The notes: generated by a model from the letters alone, not told the origin. Positions 43,361 through 54,309 are shown, numbered from the stretch's first letter. The stretch: 64,000 nucleotides of DNA from Siphonodentalium dalli (GCA_032622095.1 CP136064.1:252342484-252406483); one strand, 5' to 3'. Numbers and translations are program-made.

Positions 43361-43520
43361 ACAGTAATTTTGCTCGATGAAATGCGAATCGCAAGTCCGT
43401 CCGTTTTCTTTAAACAAATTTATGTGCCAATGAAATTTGTTTTTCTCAAGTTCCCAATTAAACTGCATAGTCCAAAATGAGGTGGATATCCACAAACAAA
43501 ATCAGTGAAAAAAACTATTT

Positions 43521-43591
43521 TGCATCGGCCGGGAATCGAACCCGGGTCGCCCGCGTGGCAGGCGAGCATTCTACCACTGAACCACCGATGC
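43521..43591 (-). tRNA. tRNA-Gly(GCC), B19
   Basis: Consensus body; 1-base terminator-flank loss as in B5 and B15. Confidence 0.96.
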
Positions 43592-43880
43592 GGCGAGATA
43601 TGAACGCAAATTTAGCTTCTTGAGCAGCTAGCACATTTGTTGTCGAGAAGTCAACGCGACTTTGAACTTTATAACGATAGACTGGACAAGTCATGCATTT
43701 CGAGTCTCCCTTGAAATGCATGTGCACGATTCATTTAAGAAGCGTTTTTTTTTAATTTGCTAGCAATAATAAATAAAACCATATTTTAATATAAACATTA
43801 AAACACACACGCACATTCTTACTGTATTTACTTTCAAACAAAGTGATAATTCTTCCTTCCTCTCCCCTTGACGAAAATAT

Positions 43881-43952
43881 TAGCAGAGCGAGGTTTCGAT
43901 CCTCGGACCTCTGGGTTATGGGCCCAGCACGCTACCACTGCGCCACTCTGCT
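43881..43952 (-). tRNA. tRNA-iMet(CAT), B19
   Basis: Consensus body. Confidence 0.96.
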
Positions 43953-44062
43953 CCATGGTAAAAATGGTGGTTTTCTAAAATGACATTCCTCTGTTAAAAA
44001 TTGAATCCATTAGAAATGTCAGCTAAATTATGGCCTGTCATATTTAACTGAAAAAGTAGATA

Positions 44063-44133
44063 TGCGCCGCCCGGGAATCGAACCCGGGTCGCAAGAATGG
44101 GAATCTTGCATGATACCACTACACCAGCGGCGC
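44063..44133 (-). tRNA. tRNA-Gly(CCC), B19
   Basis: Consensus body. Confidence 0.96.
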
Positions 44134-44257
44134 TTACGATAAATACACCATTTTATAAGACATTATATTCGTTATTCAACAGTTTGTCAACAATCGCTTT
44201 GCAGGTCAGCAAGGCACGACGACCGAATTTTGATTCCAAGATTTAAAAATATCTATG

Positions 44258-44330
44258 CATCCCAGGTGGGGATCGAACCCACGGCCTCTGGATTAGAAGT
44301 CCAGCGCTCTATCCGCTGAGCTACTGGGAC
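44258..44330 (-). tRNA. tRNA-Arg(TCT), B19
   Basis: Consensus body; ATCTATGC flank as in B5 and B15. Confidence 0.96.
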
Positions 44331-44605
44331 AGTAATGAAAACAGTGCTCTTCATAACGCATTTTCGCTGATTTGAAAACAAAATATAAAATTATGTTTTA
44401 TGACCAAGAAGGCCTGTTTATGAAAACTTAATAGCCATAATATAACTATATAGAATCACGTACATTTATCATATATATATACCCACCAAAAAATCAGCAA
44501 TCGGATGTGTGCGTTAAGAATGCAACGACAGCCAGAAGGGAACTAAAATATATCCACAATACCATTGTCTCACTTTGAGCAGGATACCGTTGCAGTCTTT
44601 CTGTA

Positions 44606-44689
44606 GTCAGGATGGCCGAGTGGTCTAAGGCGCTGCGTTCAGGTCGCAGTCGGGTCTTCCCGGCGTGGGTTCGAATCCCACTTCTGACA
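44606..44689 (+). tRNA. tRNA-Leu(CAG), B20
   Basis: Consensus body. Confidence 0.96.
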
Positions 44690-44850
44690 ACAGTAATTTT
44701 GCTCGATGAAATGCGAATCGCAAGTCCGTCCGTTTTCTTTAAACAAATTTATGTGCCAATGAAATTTGTTTTTCTCAAGTTCCCAATTAAACTGCATAGT
44801 CCAAAATGAGGTGGATATCCACAAACAAAATCAGTGAAAAAAACTTATTT

Positions 44851-44921
44851 TGCATCGGCCGGGAATCGAACCCGGGTCGCCCGCGTGGCAGGCGAGAATT
44901 CTACCACTGAATCACCGATGC
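44851..44921 (-). tRNA. tRNA-Gly(GCC), B20, double variant
   Basis: Same nt10 A and nt25 T allele as B6 and B16, 5,319 bp from B16. Confidence 0.94.
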
Positions 44922-45210
44922 GGCGAGATATGAACGCAAATTTAGCTTCTTGAGCAGCTAGCACATTTGTTGTCGAGAAGTCAACGCGACTTTGAACTTT
45001 ATAACGATAGACTGGACAAGTCATGCATTTCGAGTCTCCCTTGAAATGCATGTGCACGATTCATTTAAGAAGCGTTTTTTTTTAATTTGCTAGCAATAAT
45101 AAATAAAACCATATTTTAATATAAACATTAAAACACACACGCACATTCTTACTGTATTTACTTTCAAACAAAGTGATAATTCTTCCTTCCTCTCCCCTTG
45201 ACGAAAATAT

Positions 45211-45282
45211 TAGCAGAGCGAGGTTTCGATCCTCGGACCTCTGGGTTATGGGCCCAGCACGCTACCACTGCGCCACTCTGCT
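45211..45282 (-). tRNA. tRNA-iMet(CAT), B20
   Basis: Consensus body. Confidence 0.96.
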
Positions 45283-45392
45283 CCATGGTAAAAATGGTGG
45301 TTTTCTAAAATGACATTCCTCTGTTAAAAATTGAATCCATTAGAAATGTCAGCTAAATTATGGCCTGTCATATTTAACTGAAAAAGTAGATT

Positions 45393-45463
45393 TGCGCCGC
45401 CCGGGAATCGAACCCGGGTCGCAAGAATGGGAATCTTGCATGATACCACTACACCAGCGGCGC
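45393..45463 (-). tRNA. tRNA-Gly(CCC), B20
   Basis: Consensus body; GATTTGCGCC flank as in B16. Confidence 0.96.
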
Positions 45464-45587
45464 TTACGATAAATACACCATTTTATAAGACATTATATTC
45501 GTTATTCAACAGTTTGTCAACAATCGCTTTGCAGGTCAGCAAGGCACGACGACCGAATTTTGATTCCAAGATTTAAAAATATCTGTG

Positions 45588-45660
45588 CATCCCAGGTGGG
45601 GATCGAACCCACGGCCTCTGGATTAGAAGTCCAGCGCTCTATCCGCTGAGCTACTGGGAC
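45588..45660 (-). tRNA. tRNA-Arg(TCT), B20
   Basis: Consensus body. Confidence 0.96.
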
Positions 45661-45935
45661 AGTAATGAAAACAGTGCTCTTCATAACGCATTTTCGCTGA
45701 TTTGAAAACAAAATATAAAATTATGTTTTATGACCAAGAAGGCCTGTTTATGAAAACTTAATAGCCATAATATAACTATATAGAATCACGTACATTTATC
45801 ATATATATATACCCACCAAAAAATCAGCAATCGGATGTGTGCGTTAAGAATGCAACGACAGCCAGAAGGGAACTAAAATATATCCACAATACCATTGTCT
45901 CACTTTGAGCAGGATACCGTTGCAGTCTTTCTGTA

Positions 45936-46019
45936 GTCAGGATGGCCGAGTGGTCTAAGGCGCTGCGTTCAGGTCGCAGTCGGGTCTTCCCGGCGTGGGT
46001 TCGAATCCCACTTCTGACA
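45936..46019 (+). tRNA. tRNA-Leu(CAG), B21
   Basis: Consensus body. Confidence 0.96.
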
Positions 46020-46180
46020 ACAGTAATTTTGCTCGATGAAATGCGAATCGCAAGTCCGTCCGTTTTCTTTAAACAAATTTATGTGCCAATGAAATTTGTT
46101 TTTCTCAAGTTCCCAATTAAACTGCATAGTCCAAAATGAGGTGGATATCCACAAACAAAATCAGTGAAAAAAACTTATTT

Positions 46181-46251
46181 TGCATCGGCCGGGAATCGAA
46201 CCCGGGTCGCCCGCGTGGCAGGCGAGCATTCTACCACTGAACCACCGATGC
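46181..46251 (-). tRNA. tRNA-Gly(GCC), B21
   Basis: Consensus body. Confidence 0.96.
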
Positions 46252-46540
46252 GGCGAGATATGAACGCAAATTTAGCTTCTTGAGCAGCTAGCACATTTGT
46301 TGTCGAGAAGTCAACGCGACTTTGAACTTTATAACGATAGACTGGACAAGTCATGCATTTCGAGTCTCCCTTGAAATGCATGTGCACGATTCATTTAAGA
46401 AGCGTTTTTTTTTAATTTGCTAGCAATAATAAATAAAACCATATTTTAATATAAACATTAAAACACACACGCACATTCTTACTGTATTTACTTTCAAACA
46501 AAGTGATAATTCTTCCTTCCTCTCCCCTTGACGAAAATAT

Positions 46541-46612
46541 TAGCAGAGCGAGGTTTCGATCCTCGGACCTCTGGGTTATGGGCCCAGCACGCTACCACTG
46601 CGCCACTCTGCT
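46541..46612 (-). tRNA. tRNA-iMet(CAT), B21
   Basis: Consensus body. Confidence 0.96.
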
Positions 46613-46722
46613 CCATGGTAAAAATGGTGGTTTTCTAAAATGACATTCCTCTGTTAAAAATTGAATCCATTAGAAATGTCAGCTAAATTATGGCCTGTCA
46701 TATTTAACTGAAAAAGTAGATA

Positions 46723-46793
46723 TGCGCCGCCCGGGAATCGAACCCGGGTCGCAAGAATGGGAATCTTGCATGATACCACTACACCAGCGGCGC
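46723..46793 (-). tRNA. tRNA-Gly(CCC), B21
   Basis: Consensus body. Confidence 0.96.
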
Positions 46794-46917
46794 TTACGAT
46801 AAATACACCATTTTATAAGACATTATATTCGTTATTCAACAGTTTGTCAACAATCGCTTTGCAGGTCAGCAAGGCACGACGACCGAATTTTGATTCCAAG
46901 ATTTAAAAATATCTGTG

Positions 46918-46990
46918 CATCCCAGGTGGGGATCGAACCCACGGCCTCTGGATTAGAAGTCCAGCGCTCTATCCGCTGAGCTACTGGGAC
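46918..46990 (-). tRNA. tRNA-Arg(TCT), B21
   Basis: Consensus body. Confidence 0.96.
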
Positions 46991-47265
46991 AGTAATGAAA
47001 ACAGTGCTCTTCATAACGCATTTTCGCTGATTTGAAAACAAAATATAAAATTATGTTTTATGACCAAGAAGGCCTGTTTATGAAAACTTAATAGCCATAA
47101 TATAACTATATAGAATCACGTACATTTATCATATATATATACCCACCAAAAAATCAGCAATCGGATGTGTGCGTTAAGAATGCAACGACAGCCAGAAGGG
47201 AACTAAAATATATCCACAATACCATTGTCTCACTTTGAGCAGGATACCGTTGCAGTCTTTCTGTA

Positions 47266-47349
47266 GTCAGGATGGCCGAGTGGTCTAAGGCGCTGCGTTC
47301 AGGTCGCAGTCGGGTCTTCCCGGCGTGGGTTCGAATCCCACTTCTGACA
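47266..47349 (+). tRNA. tRNA-Leu(CAG), B22
   Basis: Consensus body. Confidence 0.96.
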
Positions 47350-47510
47350 ACAGTAATTTTGCTCGATGAAATGCGAATCGCAAGTCCGTCCGTTTTCTTT
47401 AAACAAATTTATGTGCCAATGAAATTTGTTTTTCTCAAGTTCCCAATTAAACTGCATAGTCCAAAATGAGGTGGATATCCACAAACAAAATCAGTGAAAA
47501 AAACTTATTT

Positions 47511-47581
47511 TGCATCGGCCGGGAATCGAACCCGGGTCGCCCGCGTGGCAGGCGAGCATTCTACCACTGAACCACCGATGC
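47511..47581 (-). tRNA. tRNA-Gly(GCC), B22
   Basis: Consensus body. Confidence 0.96.
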
Positions 47582-47870
47582 GGCGAGATATGAACGCAAA
47601 TTTAGCTTCTTGAGCAGCTAGCACATTTGTTGTCGAGAAGTCAACGCGACTTTGAACTTTATAACGATAGACTGGACAAGTCATGCATTTCGAGTCTCCC
47701 TTGAAATGCATGTGCACGATTCATTTAAGAAGCGTTTTTTTTTAATTTGCTAGCAATAATAAATAAAACCATATTTTAATATAAACATTAAAACACACAC
47801 GCACATTCTTACTGTATTTACTTTCAAACAAAGTGATAATTCTTCCTTCCTCTCCCCTTGACGAAAATAT

Positions 47871-47942
47871 TAGCAGAGCGAGGTTTCGATCCTCGGACCT
47901 CTGGGTTATGGGCCCAGCACGCTACCACTGCGCCACTCTGCT
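47871..47942 (-). tRNA. tRNA-iMet(CAT), B22
   Basis: Consensus body. Confidence 0.96.
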
Positions 47943-48052
47943 CCATGGTAAAAATGGTGGTTTTCTAAAATGACATTCCTCGGTTAAAAATTGAATCCAT
48001 TAGAAATGTCAGCTAAATTATGGCCTGTCATATTTAACTGAAAAAGTAGATA

Positions 48053-48123
48053 TGCGCCGCCCGGGAATCGAACCCGGGTCGCAAGAATGGGAATCTTGCA
48101 TGATACCACTACACCAGCGGCGC
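48053..48123 (-). tRNA. tRNA-Gly(CCC), B22
   Basis: Consensus body; SINE lies in its upstream spacer. Confidence 0.96.
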
Positions 48124-48209
48124 TTACGATAAATACACCATTTTATAAGACATTATATTCGTTATTCAACAGTTTGTCAACAATCGCTTTGCAGGTCAGC
48201 AAGGCACGA

Positions 48210-48521
48210 GGGGGCCTCGGTGGCTCAATCGGTTAGGGGTACAACTCCAAGCCGTTTCGCCTTCCAGCGCTGGCGATAAGGGTTCAAATCCACATGTTTC
48301 CATCGTGGACTTTGTAACTCGAAATCGTTATCTGGGAAAGTTGCCAGTTACTTGCCGATGGCCGGTGGTTTGCCGCACATGGTCGACGAGTTTATCAGCC
48401 ATTGAAATCACTGTTAGATTAGCCGTAAGTGTGCGGATTTCCTCCACCATTAAAACTGGCAATGTCGTGATATGGCCTTAGTGGCTAAAGCGACATAAAA
48501 CCCTAATCAATCAATCAATCA
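48210..48521 (+). mobile_element. tRNA-headed SINE, copy 2 (B22/B23)
   Basis: The same 312-bp element as in A14, inverted with the array. The target duplication AGCAAGGCACGA lies at 48198-48209 and 48522-48533, in the same Gly(CCC)-Arg spacer position. I saw no difference from copy 1. It begins GGGGGCCTCGG and ends in ATCAATCAATCAATCA. Confidence 0.88.
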
Positions 48522-48571
48522 AGCAAGGCACGACGACCGAATTTTGATTCCAAGATTTAAAAATATCTGTG

Positions 48572-48644
48572 CATCCCAGGTGGGGATCGAACCCACGGCC
48601 TCTGGATTAGAAGTCCAGCGCTCTATCCGCTGAGCTACTGGGAC
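48572..48644 (-). tRNA. tRNA-Arg(TCT), B22
   Basis: Consensus body; its normal T5 terminator lies between gene and SINE. Confidence 0.96.
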
Positions 48645-48919
48645 AGTAATGAAAACAGTGCTCTTCATAACGCATTTTCGCTGATTTGAAAACAAAATAT
48701 AAAATTATGTTTTATGACCAAGAAGGCCTGTTTATGAAAACTTAATAGCCATAATATAACTATATAGAATCACGTACATTTATCATATATATATACCCAC
48801 CAAAAAATCAGCAATCGGATGTGTGCGTTAAGAATGCAACGACAGCCAGAAGGGAACTAAAATATATCCACAATACCATTGTCTCACTTTGAGCAGGATA
48901 CCGTTGCAGTCTTTCTGTA

Positions 48920-49003
48920 GTCAGGATGGCCGAGTGGTCTAAGGCGCTGCGTTCAGGTCGCAGTCGGGTCTTCCCGGCGTGGGTTCGAATCCCACTTCTG
49001 ACA
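48920..49003 (+). tRNA. tRNA-Leu(CAG), B23
   Basis: Consensus body; ACTATATTTT 3' flank, the SINE-linked variant. Confidence 0.96.
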
Positions 49004-49163
49004 ACTATATTTTGCTCGATGAAATGCGAATCGCAAGTCCGTCCGTTTTCTTTAAACAAATTTATGTGCCAATGAAATTTGTTTTTCTCAAGTTCCCAAT
49101 TAAACTGCATAGTCCAAAATGAGGTGGATATCCACAAACAAAATCAGTGAAAAAAACTTATTT

Positions 49164-49234
49164 TGCATCGGCCGGGAATCGAACCCGGGTCGCCCGCGTG
49201 GCAGGCGAGCATTCTACCACTGAACCACCGATGC
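49164..49234 (-). tRNA. tRNA-Gly(GCC), B23
   Basis: Consensus body; upstream spacer GAACATTATAACG variant. Confidence 0.96.
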
Positions 49235-49523
49235 GGCGAGATATGAACGCAAATTTAGCTTCTTGAGCAGCTAGCACATTTGTTGTCGAGAAGTCAACGC
49301 GACTTTGAACATTATAACGATAGACTGGACAAGTCATGCATTTCGAGTCTCCCTTGAAATGCATGTGCACGATTCATTTAAGAAGCGTTTTTTTTTAATT
49401 TCCTAGCAATAATAAATAAAACCATATTTTAATATAAACATTAAAACACACACGCACATTCTTACTGTATTTACTTTCAAACAAAGTGATAATTCTTCCT
49501 TCCTCTCCCCTTGACGAAAATAT

Positions 49524-49595
49524 TAGCAGAGCGAGGTTTCGATCCTCGGACCTCTGGGTTATGGGCCCAGCAAGCTACCACTGCGCCACTCTGCT
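49524..49595 (-). tRNA. tRNA-iMet(CAT), B23, D-stem change
   Basis: nt23 G to T, linked to the SINE haplotype. Confidence 0.87.
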
Positions 49596-49705
49596 CCATG
49601 GTGAAAATGGTGGTTTTCTAAAATGACATTCCTCTGTTAAAAATTGAATCCATTAGAAATGTCAGCTAAATTATGGCCTGTCATATTTAACTGAAAAAGT
49701 AGATA

Positions 49706-49776
49706 TGCGCCGCCCGGGAATCGAACCCGGGTCGCAAGAATGGGAATCTTGCATGATACCACTACACCAGCGGCGC
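49706..49776 (-). tRNA. tRNA-Gly(CCC), B23
   Basis: Consensus body. Confidence 0.96.
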
Positions 49777-49900
49777 TTACGATAAATACACCATTTTATA
49801 AGACATTATATTCGTTATTCAACAGTTTGTCAACAATCGCTTTGCAGGTCAGCAAGGCACGACGACCGAATTTTGATTCCAAGATTTAAAAATATCTGTG

Positions 49901-49973
49901 CATCCCAGGTGGGGATCGAACCCACGGCCTCTGGATTAGAAGTCCAGCGCTCTATCCGGTGAGCAACTGGGAC
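49901..49973 (-). tRNA. tRNA-Arg(TCT), B23, two changes
   Basis: nt9 A to T and nt15 G to C, both in the A-box/core region (position 15 normally forms the Levitt pair). Private to this copy; function uncertain. Confidence 0.83.
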
Positions 49974-50248
49974 AGTAATGAAAACAGTGCTCTTCATAAC
50001 GCATTTTCGCTGATTTGAAAACAAAATATAAAATTATGTTTTATGACCAAGAAGGCCTGTTTATGAAAACTTAATAGCCATAATATAACTATATAGAATC
50101 ACGTACATTTATCATATATATATACCCACCAAAAAATCAGCAATCGGATGTGTGCGTTAAGAATGCAACGACAGCCAGAAGGGAACTAAAATATATCCAC
50201 AATACCATTGTCTCACTTTGAGCAGGATACCGTTGCAGTCTTTCTGTA

Positions 50249-50332
50249 GTCAGGATGGCCGAGTGGTCTAAGGCGCTGCGTTCAGGTCGCAGTCGGGTCT
50301 TCCCGGCGTGGGTTCGAATCCCACTTCTGACA
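50249..50332 (+). tRNA. tRNA-Leu(CAG), B24
   Basis: Consensus body. Confidence 0.96.
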
Positions 50333-50493
50333 ACAGTAATTTTGCTCGATGAAATGCGAATCGCAAGTCCGTCCGTTTTCTTTAAACAAATTTATGTGCC
50401 AATGAAATTTGTTTTTCTCAAGTTCCCAATTAAACTGCATAGTCCAAAATGAGGTGGATATCCACAAACAAAATCAGTGAAAAAAACTTATTT

Positions 50494-50564
50494 TGCATCG
50501 GCCGGGAATCGAACCCGGGTCGCCCGCGTGGCAGGCGAGCATTCTACCACTGAACCACCGATGC
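50494..50564 (-). tRNA. tRNA-Gly(GCC), B24
   Basis: Consensus body. Confidence 0.96.
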
Positions 50565-50853
50565 GGCGAGATATGAACGCAAATTTAGCTTCTTGAGCAG
50601 CTAGCACATTTGTTGTCGAGAAGTCAACGCGACTTTGAACTTTATAACGATAGACTGGACAAGTCATGCATTTCGAGTCTCCCTTGAAATGCATGTGCAC
50701 GATTCATTTAAGAAGCGTTTTTTTTTAATTTGCTAGCAATAATAAATAAAACCATATTTTAATATAAACATTAAAACAAACACGCACATTCTTACTGTAT
50801 TTACTTTCAAACAAAGTGATAATTCTTCCTTCCTCTCCCCTTGACGAAAATAT

Positions 50854-50925
50854 TAGCAGAGCGAGGTTTCGATCCTCGGACCTCTGGGTTATGGGCCCAG
50901 CACGCTACCACTGCGCCACTCTGCT
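50854..50925 (-). tRNA. tRNA-iMet(CAT), B24
   Basis: Consensus body; CATGGCAAAAATGG flank as in B7 and B17. Confidence 0.96.
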
Positions 50926-51035
50926 CCATGGCAAAAATGGTGGTTTTCTAAAATGACATTCCTCTGTTAAAAATTGAATCCATTAGAAATGTCAGCTAAA
51001 TTATGGCCTGTCATATTTAACTGAAAAAGTAGATA

Positions 51036-51106
51036 TGCGCCGCCCGGGAATCGAACCCGGGTCGCAAGAATGGGAATCTTGCATGATACCACTACACCAG
51101 CGGCGC
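51036..51106 (-). tRNA. tRNA-Gly(CCC), B24
   Basis: Consensus body. Confidence 0.96.
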
Positions 51107-51230
51107 TTACGATAAATACACCATTTTATAAGACATTATATTCGTTATTCAACAGTTTGTCAACAATCGCTTTGCAGGTCAGCAAGGCACGACGACCGAA
51201 TTTTGATTCCAAGATTTAAAAATATCTGTG

Positions 51231-51303
51231 CATCCCAGGTGGGGATCGAACCCACGGCCTCTGGATTAGAAGTCCAGCGCTCTATCCGCTGAGCTACTGG
51301 GAC
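51231..51303 (-). tRNA. tRNA-Arg(TCT), B24
   Basis: Consensus body. Confidence 0.96.
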
Positions 51304-51572
51304 AGTAATGAAAACAGTGCTCTTCATAACGCATTTTCGCTGATTTGAAAACAAAATATAAAATTATGTTTTATGACCAAGAAGGCCTGTTTATGAAAAC
51401 TTAATAGCCATAATATAACTATATAGAATCACGTACATTTATCATATACCCACCAAAAAATCAGCAATCGGATGTGTGCGTTAAGAATGCAACGACAGCC
51501 AGAAGGGAACTAAAATATATCCACAATACCATTGTCTCACTTTGAGCAGGATACCGTTGCAGTCTTTCTGTA

Positions 51573-51622
51573 GTCAGGATGGCCGAGTGGTCTAAGGCGC
51601 TGCGTTCAGGTCGCAGTCGGGT
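51573..51622 (+). pseudogene. tRNA-Leu(CAG), B25, truncated at inversion
   Basis: First 50 of 84 nt, to the middle of the variable arm, then the block B/C junction. It lacks the T arm, B box and 3' acceptor strand. Its upstream TATA tract is also shortened by 8 bases. Confidence 0.92.
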
Positions 51623-51626
51623 TTTT
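51620..51626. other. Inversion junction B/C
   Basis: Plus-strand tRNA-Leu of the inverted block stops after 50 nt, in the variable arm after CGGGT. It joins the spacer that precedes iMet in forward units, at its TTTTAG. A single T may be shared. The forward phase resumes about 28 bp upstream of an iMet gene. Confidence 0.9.
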
Positions 51627-51650
51627 AGAAAACCACCATTTTTACCATGG

Positions 51651-51722
51651 AGCAGAGTGGCGCAGTGGTAGCGTGCTGGGCCCATAACCCAGAGGTCCGA
51701 GGATCGAAACCTCGCTCTGCTA
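51651..51722 (+). tRNA. tRNA-iMet(CAT), C0
   Basis: Consensus body, only 28 bp after the junction; internal promoter and terminator intact. Confidence 0.96.
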
Positions 51723-52011
51723 ATATTTTCGTCAAGGGGAGAGGAAGGAAGAATTATCACTTTGTTTGAAAGTAAATACAGTAAGAATGTGCGTGTGTGT
51801 TTTAATGTTTATATTAAAATATGGTTTTATTTATTATTGCTAGCAAATTAAAAAAAAACGCTTCTTAAATGAATCGTGCACATGCATTTCAAGGGAGACT
51901 CGAAATGCATGACTTGTCCAGTCTATCGTTATAAAGTTCAAAGTCGCGTTGACTTCTCGACAACAAATGTGCTAGCTGCTCAAGAAGCTAAATTTGCGTT
52001 CATATCTCGCC

Positions 52012-52082
52012 GCATCGGTGGTTCAGTGGTAGAATGCTCGCCTGCCACGCGGGCGACCCGGGTTCGATTCCCGGCCGATGCA
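52012..52082 (+). tRNA. tRNA-Gly(GCC), C1
   Basis: Consensus body. Confidence 0.96.
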
Positions 52083-52243
52083 AAATAAGTTTTTTTCACT
52101 GATTTTGTTTGTGGATATCCACCTCATTTTGGACTATGCAGTTTAATTGGGAACTTGAGAAAAACAAATTTCATTGGCACATAAATTTGTTTAAAGAAAA
52201 CGGACGGACTTGCGATTCGCATTTCATCGAGCAAAATTACTGT

Positions 52244-52327
52244 TGTCAGAAGTGGGATTCGAACCCACGCCGGGAAGACCCGACTGCGACCTGAACGCAG
52301 CGCCTTAGACCACTCGGCCATCCTGAC
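52244..52327 (-). tRNA. tRNA-Leu(CAG), C1
   Basis: Consensus body. Confidence 0.96.
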
Positions 52328-52602
52328 TACAGAAAGACTGCAACGGTATCCTGCTCAAAGTGAGACAATGGTATTGTGGATATATTTTAGTTCCCTTCTG
52401 GCTGTCGTTGCATTCTTAACGCACACATCCGATTGCTGATTTTTTGGTGGGTATATATATATGATAAATGTACGTGATTCTATATAGTTATATTATGGCT
52501 ATTAAGTTTTCATAAACAGGCCTTCTTGGTCATAAAACATAATTTTATATTTTGTTTTCAAATCAGCGAAAATGCGTTATGAAGAGCACTGTTTTCATTA
52601 CT

Positions 52603-52675
52603 GTCCCAGTAGCTCAGCGGATAGAGCGCTGGACTTCTAATCCAGAGGCCGTGGGTTCGATCCCCACCTGGGATG
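52603..52675 (+). tRNA. tRNA-Arg(TCT), C1
   Basis: Consensus body. Confidence 0.96.
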
Positions 52676-52799
52676 CACAGATATTTTTAAATCTTGGAAT
52701 CAAAATTCGGTCGTCGTGCCTTGCTGACCTGCAAAGCGATTGTTGACAAACTGTTGAATAACGAATATAATGTCTTATAAAATGGTGTATTTATCGTAA

Positions 52800-52870
52800 G
52801 CGCCGCTGGTGTAGTGGTATCATGCAAGATTCCCATTCTTGCGACCCGGGTTCGATTCCCGGGCGGCGCA
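52800..52870 (+). tRNA. tRNA-Gly(CCC), C1
   Basis: Consensus body. Confidence 0.96.
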
Positions 52871-52980
52871 TATCTACTTTTTCAGTTAAATATGACAGGC
52901 CATAATTTAGCTGACATTTCTAATGGATTCAATTTTTAACAGAGGAATGTCATTTTAGAAAACCACCATTTTTACCATGG

Positions 52981-53052
52981 AGCAGAGTGGCGCAGTGGTA
53001 GCTTGCTGGGCCCATAACCCAGAGGTCCGAGGATCGAAACCTCGCTCTGCTA
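52981..53052 (+). tRNA. tRNA-iMet(CAT), C1, D-stem change
   Basis: nt23 G to T. Confidence 0.87.
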
Positions 53053-53341
53053 ATATTTTCGTCAAGGGGAGAGGAAGGAAGAATTATCACTTTGTTTGAA
53101 AGTAACTACAGTAAGAATGTGCGTGTGTGTTTTAATGTTTATATTAAAATATGGTTTTATTTATTATTGCTAGCAAATTAAAAAAAAACGCTTCTTAAAT
53201 GAATCGTGCACATGCATTTCAAGGGAGACTCGAAATGCATGACTTGTCCAGTCTATCGTTATAATGTTCAAAGTCGCGTTGACTTCTCGACAACAAATGT
53301 GCTAGCTGCTCAAGAAGCTAAATTTGCGTTCATATCTCGCC

Positions 53342-53412
53342 GCATCGGTGGTTCAGTGGTAGAATGCTCGCCTGCCACGCGGGCGACCCGGGTTCGATTC
53401 CCGGCCGATGCA
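53342..53412 (+). tRNA. tRNA-Gly(GCC), C2
   Basis: Consensus body; ATAATGTTC variant in the upstream spacer. Confidence 0.96.
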
Positions 53413-53572
53413 AAATAAGTTTTTTTCACTGATTTTGTTTGTGGATATCCACCTCATTTTGGACTATGCAGTTTAATTGGGAACTTGAGAAAAACAAATT
53501 TCATTGGCACATAAATTTGTTTAAAGAAAACGGACGGACTTGCGATTCGCATTTCATCGAGCAAAATATAGT

Positions 53573-53656
53573 TGTCAGAAGTGGGATTCGAACCCACGCC
53601 GGGAAGACCCGACTGCGACCTGAACGCAGCGCCTTAGACCACTCGGCCATCCTGAC
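53573..53656 (-). tRNA. tRNA-Leu(CAG), C2
   Basis: Consensus body; SINE-linked AAAATATAG flank although this unit has no SINE. Confidence 0.96.
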
Positions 53657-53931
53657 TACAGAAAGACTGCAACGGTATCCTGCTCAAAGTGAGACAATGG
53701 TATTGTGGATATATTTTAGTTCCCTTCTGGCTGTCGTTGCATTCTTAACGCACACATCCGATTGCTGATTTTTTGGTGGGTATATATATATGATAAATGT
53801 ACGTGATTCTATATAGTTATATTATGGCTATTAAGTTTTCATAAACAGGCCTTCTTGGTCATAAAACATAATTTTATATTTTGTTTTCAAATCAGCGAAA
53901 ATGCGTTATGAAGAGCACTGTTTTCATTACT

Positions 53932-54004
53932 GTCCCAGTAGCTCAGCGGATAGAGCGCTGGACTTCTAATCCAGAGGCCGTGGGTTCGATCCCCACCTGG
54001 GATG
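53932..54004 (+). tRNA. tRNA-Arg(TCT), C2
   Basis: Consensus body. Confidence 0.96.
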
Positions 54005-54128
54005 CACAGATATTTTTAAATCTTGGAATCAAAATTCGGTCGTCGTGCCTTGCTGACCTGCAAAGCGATTGTTGACAAACTGTTGAATAACGAATATAAT
54101 GTCTTATAAAATGGTGTATTTATCGTAA

Positions 54129-54199
54129 GCGCCGCTGGTGTAGTGGTATCATGCAAGATTCCCATTCTTGCGACCCGGGTTCGATTCCCGGGCGGCGCA
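54129..54199 (+). tRNA. tRNA-Gly(CCC), C2
   Basis: Consensus body. Confidence 0.96.
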
Positions 54200-54309
54200 T
54201 ATCTACTTTTTCAGTTAAATATGACAGGCCATAATTTAGCTGACATTTCTAATGGATTCAATTTTTAACAGAGGAATGTCATTTTAGAAAACCACCATTT
54301 TTACCATGG

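Larger units (their letters stand above)
19085..51622 (-). repeat. tRNA tandem array, block B, inverted (units B1-B25)
   Basis: The same five-gene unit as block A but reverse-complemented for 32.5 kb: 24 complete units and a truncated 25th. Read along the plus strand the order is Leu+, Gly(GCC)-, iMet-, Gly(CCC)-, Arg-. Runs of linked single-base variants recur 10 units and then 4 units apart inside the block, which marks segmental duplication. One SINE lies in the Gly(CCC)-Arg spacer between B22 and B23. Relative to a simple inversion of an uninterrupted array, about 213 bp are missing at the left junction and about 373 bp at the right one, each plus an unknown whole number of units. Confidence 0.96.
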
